DNA of 35,403 nucleotides from an uncultured Oscillospiraceae bacterium (GTDB lineage: Bacteria; Bacillota; Clostridia; Oscillospirales; Acutalibacteraceae). Position 1 is the first letter of the stretch; each line of letters begins with the position of its first letter. Both the position numbers and the translations under genes were made by a program. Below, piece after piece: positions 1 to 7,613 of this stretch. Below the pieces are notes generated by a model. The model was not told the DNA's origin. It did not search any database and saw nothing but the letters and a program-made list of their open reading frames with translations. Location: assembly GCA_900552225.1 (NCBI GenBank), contig URYX01000003.1, forward strand, positions 1-35,403, given 5' to 3'.

Positions 1-2
1 AC

Positions 3-695
3 CGGTGGGATACGCCGTTCTGGCGGGAGCCCTCCGAGGAGCCGTACATAGGCCTGTATTCCACGCCGGAGACACTCGAAAAGGTGCGCAAGGACAACAC
101 CAGCGGCAGTGTGCTGCAGAAAAGCGGCCGCTATTTCGTAATTCCGGCGGTGCCGGAGTTTGCGCGGGAGGAGGCCGTGCGGGCCTTCGGAGAGGTGCTG
201 GACAGCCGGACCGTGCCCGAGGATAAGACGGCGTGGTTTGATGCGCGGTATCCGGAGCATTACGAGACGGACGCCTGCGTATTCCATGTGGGAGGGCACT
301 GGCTGTTTTCCCATACCGAGGAGAACCGCAACGTGACGCAGTTCTTTGAGGCGGTCCCGGTGGGACGCTTTACGCTGTCCGGGCGTCTGCTGCCGCATAC
401 CTATCTGCTCGCTTTGGAAAAGGAGGACGGACTGCGGGTGCATCTCAACAACTTCCGCACCGATTCCGCCAAGGCTATCTTTGACAATCCGCATTTTACG
501 GTGGAGGGGTACCTGGAGGAATACCAGAAGGACACCGGCTGCGCCTTCTTCGGGGAACACCGGGAGACGCAGCTGACGGTGCTCGGTGCGGCCAATGTGC
601 GGATCGAGGGCGGCGAGGCCTCGGTGCGCACCGTGCCCGGCGGCCTGGCGCTGACCGTTTCTCACAACGGCCCCGTGGAGCTGTTCTTTTCCTGA
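3..695 (+). CDS. GH98-family glycosidase, C-terminal fragment (cut by window edge)
   Basis: The frame is open from the window edge, so only the last ~230 residues are visible. They align with the C-terminal part of the complete GH98 protein at 15478-17466. Shared features are the SGRYFVIPAVPE stretch (TGRYYIVPSLP in the paralogue), a FDARYPEHYETD stretch (FDSRYGEFYTG), a VGGHWLFSHTEENRNVTQ stretch, and a closing LTVSHNGPVELFF strand that resembles the end of known GH98 C-terminal domains. GH98 enzymes are inverting endo-beta-galactosidases that release blood-group A/B oligosaccharides. The catalytic domain lies outside the window, so activity cannot be judged. It sits directly upstream of a solute-binding protein (gap about 40 nt) and is probably part of the same operon. 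The family call is fairly firm, but the substrate is inferred. Confidence 0.75.
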   Translation, partial: RWDTPFWREPSEEPYIGLYSTPETLEKVRKDNTSGSVLQKSGRYFVIPAVPEFAREEAVRAFGEVLDSRTVPEDKTAWFDARYPEHYETDACVFHVGGHWLFSHTEENRNVTQFFEAVPVGRFTLSGRLLPHTYLLALEKEDGLRVHLNNFRTDSAKAIFDNPHFTVEGYLEEYQKDTGCAFFGEHRETQLTVLGAANVRIEGGEASVRTVPGGLALTVSHNGPVELFFS

Positions 696-736
696 GCGGA
701 CGGGGCTCTACCGATAGAAGGCAGGGGGAACACCTT

Positions 737-3607
737 ATGCAACGAAAAGGAGACTACATACGCCGTCTCTGCGGAGTGGCTGCGGCGGTATCGCTGCTCT
801 GTGCGGCGTGGCCCGCGTCCGCGGAGGCCCCGTCCTCCGCAGATGCGCCGCCGGAATCCGTGACTGCGGCGGCCGCCGCAGGGGAGACGGCATCCTATGC
901 GGACTACCGGGCGGCCTATCCGGCGGCCCCCGCGGGCAGCCGGATTGTTCTGACGCCGGAGTCTGCCTGGGAGGCGGACGGCGACGGCGTGACGATGCAG
1001 ACGGATGTGCAGGGCGAGCCGAGCTGCTGGTATCTGCCGGAGAGCACGACACTTCGCCTGCGGGTGGAGGCGGCCGCGGCCGGCCGCTATACGCTGCGGC
1101 TGCGCTATCTGCCCGCCGAGGGCAAGGGCGTGGAGCTGGAGCGCGCACTGCGGGTCAACGGGGCCGTCCCCTATGAGGAGGCCTCCCATCTGCTGATGCC
1201 GCGCGTCTGGGTGAATGCGACCGAGGTTCAGAAGGACATTTACGGCAACGATATCCGCCCGTCTCAGATTGAGCACTTCCGCTGGCAGGAGCGCCTGCTG
1301 CAGGACAGCAACGGCTATTACGGAGAGCCGCTCAGCGTATATCTGGAGCAGGGGGAGAATACCCTGGAGCTCACGATGACCAACGAGCCGATGTGGCTGG
1401 CGACCGTAACGCTGGCGGCTCCGGAGACGCTGCCGGATTATGAGACGCAGCTGGCCGCGTGGCGTGCGGCGGGCGCGGAGGAAAAAACGGGACTGCAGCT
1501 TCGGCTGCAGGGGGAGGCGGCGGACTATAAATCGTCCGCGACGCTGTATCCGCTGACCGACCGCACCTCTCCCGCCACCGACCCCTATGAGCCGTCGATT
1601 ACACGGCTCAACACCATCGGCGGGAGCCGGTGGGCCTATCCCGGGCGCTCTCTGACCTGGGTGCTGGAGGTGTCGGAGAGCGGGCTGTACCGCATTGCCG
1701 TTAAGGCGCGGCAGAACCTCACAAGCGGTATTCTGTCGGCGCGCCGCCTGTATATAGACGACAAGGTTCCCTTTGCGGAGGCCGATGTGCTCACCTTCCC
1801 CTACGATTCCGCGTGGGAGCAGTATGTTCTCGGCGGCGAGGAGCCGTACCTGTTTTATCTGGAGCAGGGCACCCATGAGCTGCGGCTGGAGGTGGTGCTC
1901 GGGGAGATGGGGCCGATTCTGCGCGAGACGGAGGATATTCTGCTCGGGCTGAACCGCATCTATCGGGAAATCCTGATTATCACGGGCAGCAGCCCGGATT
2001 TATACCGTGATTATAAGCTCGCTGAGCTGATTCCGGAGACGATCGAGGAAATTTCCGTACAGTACGAGCGGCTGACGGCGGTGATCGAGGCCATGCAGCG
2101 GCTGACGGGCGAGGACGGCAGCGACAATCTCGGAACGCTGCGGACGGTGGCGCGGCAGCTCAAGAGCATGGCGGACGATCCGGACAGGATCGCACGCAAG
2201 TTCAGCTATTTTAAGACCAATATCGGCTCTCTCGGGACGTGGCTGAATCAGAACCACGAGATGCCGCTCGAAATCGACTACATTACGGTCTATACGGCGG
2301 ATCAGGAGCTGCCGCCGGCCGAGGCGGGGCTTTGGGAGACTCTGGTGTTCCGGGTGCGGCGGTTTATCGATTCCTTCGTGCTGGATTACGATGCCATCGG
2401 GAATCTGTCCGTCTCCGAGAATATGCGCACGGTGACCGTGTGGATCTCCTCCGGACGGGATCAGAGCCAGACACTGAAGTCCATTCTCAACGATTCCTTT
2501 GTCCCCGAGACGGGAATCGGCGTTAATCTGCAGCTGGTACAGGCCTCAACGCTGCTGTCCGCCACCATTGCGGGCATCGGGCCGGACGTGGCGCTTGGCG
2601 TCGGTATGGGAGACCCGGTCAATTATGCCCTGCGCGGTGCGGTGACGGCGCTCGACACCATGGAGGACTTTTCCGCGGTGAGAGCCTGGTTCGGAGAGGA
2701 ACTGTTCGTTCCGTATGAGCTGAACGGGCACACCTATGCACTGCCGGAGACGCAGTCGTTCCCGATGCTGTTTTACCGCACGGACATTCTGCAGGAAATG
2801 GGACTCTCCGTCCCGCAGACCTGGAACGATGTCGTGGCGGCCATTTCGGTGCTCAACAAGCAGAACATGGAATTCGGGCTGTCCGGTACGGTGGACGTCA
2901 ATATGCTGTATATGCTGCTGATGCAGAACGGCGGCAGCCTGTATAACGCGGAGGGGAGCGCGACGCTGCTCGATTCCGATGCGGCGGTGGATGCGTTCAA
3001 GCAGTGGACGAATTTCTACGTCAACTATAAGGTGTCGCAGGAGATGGATATCCTCAACCGCTTCCGCGTGGGGGAGGTACCGATTGCCATTGCGGATTAT
3101 TCGCTGTACAACTCCCTGCAGGTGTCCGCCCCGGAAATCAAGAGCCTGTGGGCCTTTACCTCCGTACCGGGGACGGTGCGGGAGGACGGAAGCGTGGACC
3201 GCAGCGCGGTGCTGTCCTCGACGGCGGCGGTGATGATGGCGGATATCGGGGATCCGGAGGCGGCCTGGAGCTTCCTGCGGTGGTGGGTGTCGGCGGATAC
3301 GCAGACGCGCTACGGCAACGAGATGGAGAGTATTCTCGGGGAGTCGGCGCGGTATCCGACGGCCAATCCGGAGGCGTTTTCCCGCCTGCCGTGGTCGGTG
3401 ACGGAATACGGCGCACTGCAGACGCAGCTGGCCGCATCCCGCGGTGTGCGGCAGGCGCCCGGCTGCTATTACCTGTCGCGCCATCTGACCAATGCATTCC
3501 GGCAGGTGGTGCAGCACGACAAGGACCCGAAGGATACGCTGCTGGACTATGTGTATACCATCAACGGAGAGATTACGAGTAAGCGCAGGGAATTCCATAT
3601 GGAATAA
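737..3607 (+). CDS. Very long ABC sugar-binding protein with N-terminal beta-sandwich domains
   Basis: 956 residues, about twice the usual length for a sugar-binding protein. Residues 1-30 form a signal peptide ending near ASAEA; there is no lipobox Cys. Two segments, roughly 50-240 and 255-400, look like carbohydrate-binding-type beta-sandwiches: each carries a GRYTLRLRYLP or GLYRIAVKARQN strand followed by a YLEQG(E/T)xxLxL strand. A helical stretch (about 405-490) links them to a classic extracellular solute-binding fold (about 560-950), with features such as FYRTDILQEMG and PQTWNDVV near the hinge. It presumably captures oligosaccharides and delivers them to the two permeases immediately downstream. 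The ATG is preceded by a GGGGGA ribosome binding site. How it is held at the surface is unclear, because no anchor is visible. Confidence 0.8.
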   Translation: MQRKGDYIRRLCGVAAAVSLLCAAWPASAEAPSSADAPPESVTAAAAAGETASYADYRAAYPAAPAGSRIVLTPESAWEADGDGVTMQTDVQGEPSCWYLPESTTLRLRVEAAAAGRYTLRLRYLPAEGKGVELERALRVNGAVPYEEASHLLMPRVWVNATEVQKDIYGNDIRPSQIEHFRWQERLLQDSNGYYGEPLSVYLEQGENTLELTMTNEPMWLATVTLAAPETLPDYETQLAAWRAAGAEEKTGLQLRLQGEAADYKSSATLYPLTDRTSPATDPYEPSITRLNTIGGSRWAYPGRSLTWVLEVSESGLYRIAVKARQNLTSGILSARRLYIDDKVPFAEADVLTFPYDSAWEQYVLGGEEPYLFYLEQGTHELRLEVVLGEMGPILRETEDILLGLNRIYREILIITGSSPDLYRDYKLAELIPETIEEISVQYERLTAVIEAMQRLTGEDGSDNLGTLRTVARQLKSMADDPDRIARKFSYFKTNIGSLGTWLNQNHEMPLEIDYITVYTADQELPPAEAGLWETLVFRVRRFIDSFVLDYDAIGNLSVSENMRTVTVWISSGRDQSQTLKSILNDSFVPETGIGVNLQLVQASTLLSATIAGIGPDVALGVGMGDPVNYALRGAVTALDTMEDFSAVRAWFGEELFVPYELNGHTYALPETQSFPMLFYRTDILQEMGLSVPQTWNDVVAAISVLNKQNMEFGLSGTVDVNMLYMLLMQNGGSLYNAEGSATLLDSDAAVDAFKQWTNFYVNYKVSQEMDILNRFRVGEVPIAIADYSLYNSLQVSAPEIKSLWAFTSVPGTVREDGSVDRSAVLSSTAAVMMADIGDPEAAWSFLRWWVSADTQTRYGNEMESILGESARYPTANPEAFSRLPWSVTEYGALQTQLAASRGVRQAPGCYYLSRHLTNAFRQVVQHDKDPKDTLLDYVYTINGEITSKRREFHME

Positions 3608-3649
3608 CGGACCGGACGGGTCCCCTGACGGCGGGAAAGGAACGGTGCT

Positions 3650-4579
3650 ATGGCATCCACGAAGGCGGAGCGCATCCGCGCCTATTGGGCGGTCAAACGC
3701 AGGGAAGCGGCAAACAACAAGGATTGCTATCTGTTCTTGCTGCCGTTTCTGCTCATCTTTACTCTGTTTGTGATCGCACCGGTGCTGATGTCGGTCTATT
3801 ACAGCTTTACCTACTACAACGTACTGCAGCCGCCGCAGTTTATCGGCTGGCAGAATTATGTCACACTGTTTGTGTCGGACAGTCTGTTTACGACGGCAAT
3901 GAAAAACACGCTGCTGATTGCCCTGGTGACGGGTCCGGCGGGGTACCTGCTGTCGCTGCTGATGGCCTGGTGCATCAATGAGCTGTCCCGCGGGCTGCGG
4001 GCGGTGATGGTGACCGTCATGTATGCTCCGTCCATCTGCGGCGGTGCCTATATGATCTGGAAGGTGCTGTTTAGCGGGGATGCCTACGGCTACCTGAACG
4101 GTCTGCTGATGAATATGGGCTGGATCAACGAGCCGATTCAGTGGCTGACGGATACGGGCTATATGAGCGGCGTGGCGATCGTGGTGACCCTGTGGATGAG
4201 TCTCGGCTCGGGCTTTCTGTCCTTTGTGGCGGGCTTTCAGACGGTGGACCGCAGCATGTATGAGGCGGGCTATGTCGAGGGAATCCGCAACCGCTGGCAG
4301 GAGCTGTGGTTCATTACGCTGCCCATGATGCGGCCGCAGATGATGTTCGGCGCGGTGATGAGCATTTCGGCCGCCTTTTCGTGCGGCGCGGTGCAGGATT
4401 CCCTGTTCGGCTCGCCCAGCACCGATTATGCGACCCATACGATTGTCAACCATATGAACGATTACGGCGGAGTACGCTTTGAGATGGGCTATGCCTGCGC
4501 CATCGCCACCGTGCTGTTTGTCATGATGGTGCTGACCAATCAACTGATTCAGAGAATGCTGAGAAAGGTGGGAGAGTAA
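3650..4579 (+). CDS. Carbohydrate ABC transporter permease (UgpA/MalF type)
   Basis: 309 residues with about six hydrophobic segments; the first span starts near residue 26 (CYLFLLPFLLIFTLF). The cytoplasmic EAA loop that docks the ATPase is visible at about residues 205-229 (EAGYVEGIRNRWQELW followed by ITLPMMRP), with Gly at the expected position. It pairs with the next gene, whose ATG overlaps the TAA stop by one base, so the two subunits are translationally coupled. Together with the preceding solute-binding protein they make an importer of the MalFG/LplBC class. No ATP-binding subunit is present in the locus, so it probably shares a MsmK/UgpC-like ATPase encoded elsewhere. Confidence 0.9.
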   Translation: MASTKAERIRAYWAVKRREAANNKDCYLFLLPFLLIFTLFVIAPVLMSVYYSFTYYNVLQPPQFIGWQNYVTLFVSDSLFTTAMKNTLLIALVTGPAGYLLSLLMAWCINELSRGLRAVMVTVMYAPSICGGAYMIWKVLFSGDAYGYLNGLLMNMGWINEPIQWLTDTGYMSGVAIVVTLWMSLGSGFLSFVAGFQTVDRSMYEAGYVEGIRNRWQELWFITLPMMRPQMMFGAVMSISAAFSCGAVQDSLFGSPSTDYATHTIVNHMNDYGGVRFEMGYACAIATVLFVMMVLTNQLIQRMLRKVGE

Positions 4580-5484
4580 TGGCGCGTTCTGCAGCCTCCG
4601 AGGCGGGACAGGCGGCCGTGCGGCGGCACCGGGGACTCGGTATGTACCGCGTGGGGCGCAGCCGTGCGGGGGCCTTTGGCAACCTCCTGATGCTGTGCCT
4701 GGTCGGCGCGTTCATGGCTCTCCCGCTGGTGTATATTGCCAACAGCGCCTTTAAGCCGCTGGATGAGCTGTTTCTGTTCCCGCCGCGCTTTTTTGTCCGC
4801 AATCCCACCACCGAAAATTTCAAGAACCTGTCGGTGGTGCTCGGGGAATCCTGGGTGCCGCTGTCGCGCTATTTCTTCAATACACTGCTGATTACGGCGC
4901 TGACCGTGATCGGCCAGCTGATTGTGGCCTCGCTGGCCGCCTATGTGCTTGAAAAGCGCCGGTTCCCCGGCCGCACCTTTATCTTCCAGGTGATTGTGCT
5001 GTCGCTGATGTTCTCCCCGAACGTGACGGCCATCCCGAGCTATATCATCATGAGCCGGGTCGGACTGGTCAATACGCTTTCCTCGCTGATTATTCCCGGC
5101 ATCGCCTCGTCGCTCGGACTGTTTCTGATGAAGCAGTTCATGTGCAATATTCCGGACAGTCTGCTGGAGGCGGCCCGCATCGACGGCCCCTCCGAGCTGC
5201 ATATCTTTTTCCGCATCGCCATGCCGATGGTCAAGCCGGCCTGGCTGACGCTGATTATTTTCGGGTTCCAGAGCATGTGGGGCGCAACCGGCGGCACCTA
5301 TATTTTCTCGGAGGAGCTCAAGCCGCTCAACTATGCGCTGAATCAGATCATGACGGGAGGCGTGGCGCGGGCCGGAGCCGGATCGGCGGTGTCGCTTCTG
5401 ATGATCCTGCCGCCGATTGCGGTATTTGTGGTGTCGCAGAGCAACATTTTACAGACGATGGCCTCCTCGGGCATCAAGGAATAA
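4579..5484 (+). CDS. Carbohydrate ABC transporter permease (UgpE/MalG type)
   Basis: 301 residues. The N-terminus is basic and cytoplasmic, the first span begins near residue 32, and five further spans follow. The EAA loop is at about 197-220 (EAARIDGPSELHIFFRIAMPMVKP), a textbook MalG-type motif. The start codon overlaps the stop of the partner permease by one nucleotide, indicating coupled synthesis of the heterodimer. Its substrate is inferred from context to be a glycan released by the GH98 enzymes of the locus. Confidence 0.9.
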   Translation: MARSAASEAGQAAVRRHRGLGMYRVGRSRAGAFGNLLMLCLVGAFMALPLVYIANSAFKPLDELFLFPPRFFVRNPTTENFKNLSVVLGESWVPLSRYFFNTLLITALTVIGQLIVASLAAYVLEKRRFPGRTFIFQVIVLSLMFSPNVTAIPSYIIMSRVGLVNTLSSLIIPGIASSLGLFLMKQFMCNIPDSLLEAARIDGPSELHIFFRIAMPMVKPAWLTLIIFGFQSMWGATGGTYIFSEELKPLNYALNQIMTGGVARAGAGSAVSLLMILPPIAVFVVSQSNILQTMASSGIKE

Positions 5485-5497
5485 GGGAGGAGAGAGT

Positions 5498-7591
5498 ATG
5501 TCGGGAACCCATCGGACGGCGGCCGCGGTGCTCTGTGTGCTGCTGGCGCTGCTTTTCGGCTCCTCGGCCGCGGCGGAATCGACGTTTTACAGCTACACCT
5601 ATGACCACGCCGGCGAGGTGATTGCGGCTCCGGATGCCGTGACGGTGACGGCGGTGGTGACGGGGGCCTCTCTCGGAACGCAGAATCTGGCGAGCCCGTC
5701 GGACCTGTTTGCCGCCAAGGACGGGATGCTGTATGTGGCGGATACCGGAAACAACCGGATCGTGGTGCTGGACAGTGCCCGCCGCCTGGTGCGGGAGATC
5801 CGGGAGATTACGGACGGAGAGGAAACGCTGACCTTTTCCCGCCCGCAGGGGATTTTTCTCCACGAGAGCGGCATCTATGTGGCGGATACGGGCAATGCCC
5901 GGCTGCTGGTGTTTGACGGCGAAAACCGTCTGATCCGCACGATCGGAGCACCGGAGTCCCGGTCGCTGCCGGCCTCGTTCGAGTACAAGCCGACCAAGGT
6001 GCTGGTCGATACGGCGGGGCGGATTTTTGTGACCTCCGCCGGCTTCAATATGGGGCTGATCGAGCTGGACAAGAACGGAGACTTTGTGGGCTGTCTCGGG
6101 GCCAACAAGGTGACGGTGACCCCGTGGGAATATTTTGTGCGCATCATTTCCACCGATGCGATGATCGAGCGTATGGAGTCGTTTGTCCCTACGGAATACA
6201 ACAATATGAATCTGGACGAGGACGATTTCCTCTATGTGACCTCCAACAGCTACTCGGTGGCGGAGTATGCGGCCGGGACGGCCAGCCCCGTGCGCAAGCT
6301 GAACGCCAAGGGCGATGACATTCTGCGCAAGACGGGGGCGGTTCCGCCCTACGGCGACCCGAAGGTGATGAGCACCGGCTCCTACAAGGGCGCCTCGTCG
6401 CTCGTGGATGTGTGCACGCTCGGCTACGGGATGTATGCAGTGCTGGATTCCAACCGCTGCCGCACCTTTGTGTATAACGCGGAGGGCGAGCTGCTGTTTG
6501 AGTTCGGAGCGCCGGGCGCGGTGCAGGGCGGCCTGCAGGTACCGACGGCTCTGGCCTATGAGGACGGCCGGTTCTATGTTTTGGATTCCGGGAAGATGAG
6601 CCTGACGGTTTACACGCTGACGGAGTACGGCCGGATGCTGTACGATACGGCCCGCTGCCATTATGAGAGCCGCTACGATGAGGAGGCGGAGCTGTGGGCC
6701 GCCATTGCCCGCAAAAACAGCAACAGCACCGGAGCGCTCAGCGGCCTCGGAAAGGCGGCCTACCGGAACAAGGATTTCAGGCTGGCGCTGTCCTACTTCC
6801 GCCGCGCGGAGGATTATGAAAACTATTCGCAGGCCTTTAAGATGCGGCGCACGGAGGTCATGGGGGCGGTGTTCCCCTATCTGATGACGGCGCTCTGTCT
6901 GGCGGCTGCCGCGGGCTTTGTATTTTCCCTGTGGCGCAGGCGGCATCCGGCACGCGCCGTCGCACCGGATAGCTACCGCGGGACGCTGCGGTATGCGCGT
7001 CATGTGATTGTGCATCCGTTTGACGGCTTCTGGGATCTGAAATGCGAAAAGCGCGGCAGCATGGCGGCGGCGTGGACGCTGTTCGGGCTGGCCTGCGCCG
7101 CCATGGCGGTTTACGGCCGGTTTCTCGGGTTCCCGTTCCGCACGGAGAGCGCCGAGGAGGTCAACCTCTTTTTTGAAATGCTCAAGGTGGCGGGGCCGCT
7201 TCTGCTGTTCTGTGCCTGCAACTGGTGCGTTACCTCGCTGATGAACGGCGAGGGAAAGCTGCGGGACATCTTCATGGCCTCCTGCTATGCGCTGACCCCG
7301 ATGGTGCTGCTGCTGCCGATTGCCACACTGCTCAGCAACGTGCTGGTGCAGGAGGAGGGAGATTTCTTCCGGTTCCTGGTGATTCTGGCCATCGGCTGGT
7401 CGCTGTGCCTGATTCTCTGCGCCAACCGGCAGATTCACGACTATACCATGGGCAAAACGGTGGCGGTGATGCTGATCACGCTGCTGGTGATGGTTATTGT
7501 GCTGTTCCTGTTTGTGCTGGCCTTTGCCCTGGCCAATCAGTTTGTTTCGTTTTTGCGGGATCTTTCGACCGAGATCTCCATGCGGCTGTGA
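5498..7591 (+). CDS. NHL beta-propeller / Yip1-like membrane protein
   Basis: 697 residues from the ATG at 5498, chosen because it follows GGGAGGAGAGAG and begins a clean signal peptide (AAAVLCVLLALLFGSSAAAES). Residues about 65-365 contain NHL-type repeats, such as PSDLFAAKDGMLYVADTGNN and GIYVADTGNARLLVFDGENR, expected to fold as an outer-surface beta-propeller. A short helical TPR-like segment (about 395-445) follows, then a first membrane span (about 458-480) and a multi-span Yip1-type region (about 495-695) beginning RYARHVIVHPFDGFWDLK. Proteins of this make-up often lie beside sugar ABC transporters and DUF5696 genes in Firmicutes, but their function is not established. It may be a surface sensor or a scaffold for the transporter. 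The gap from the permease is 13 nt. Confidence 0.7.
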   Translation: MSGTHRTAAAVLCVLLALLFGSSAAAESTFYSYTYDHAGEVIAAPDAVTVTAVVTGASLGTQNLASPSDLFAAKDGMLYVADTGNNRIVVLDSARRLVREIREITDGEETLTFSRPQGIFLHESGIYVADTGNARLLVFDGENRLIRTIGAPESRSLPASFEYKPTKVLVDTAGRIFVTSAGFNMGLIELDKNGDFVGCLGANKVTVTPWEYFVRIISTDAMIERMESFVPTEYNNMNLDEDDFLYVTSNSYSVAEYAAGTASPVRKLNAKGDDILRKTGAVPPYGDPKVMSTGSYKGASSLVDVCTLGYGMYAVLDSNRCRTFVYNAEGELLFEFGAPGAVQGGLQVPTALAYEDGRFYVLDSGKMSLTVYTLTEYGRMLYDTARCHYESRYDEEAELWAAIARKNSNSTGALSGLGKAAYRNKDFRLALSYFRRAEDYENYSQAFKMRRTEVMGAVFPYLMTALCLAAAAGFVFSLWRRRHPARAVAPDSYRGTLRYARHVIVHPFDGFWDLKCEKRGSMAAAWTLFGLACAAMAVYGRFLGFPFRTESAEEVNLFFEMLKVAGPLLLFCACNWCVTSLMNGEGKLRDIFMASCYALTPMVLLLPIATLLSNVLVQEEGDFFRFLVILAIGWSLCLILCANRQIHDYTMGKTVAVMLITLLVMVIVLFLFVLAFALANQFVSFLRDLSTEISMRL

Positions 7592-7613
7592 GTACAGCGG
7601 AAAGGATAACGGT

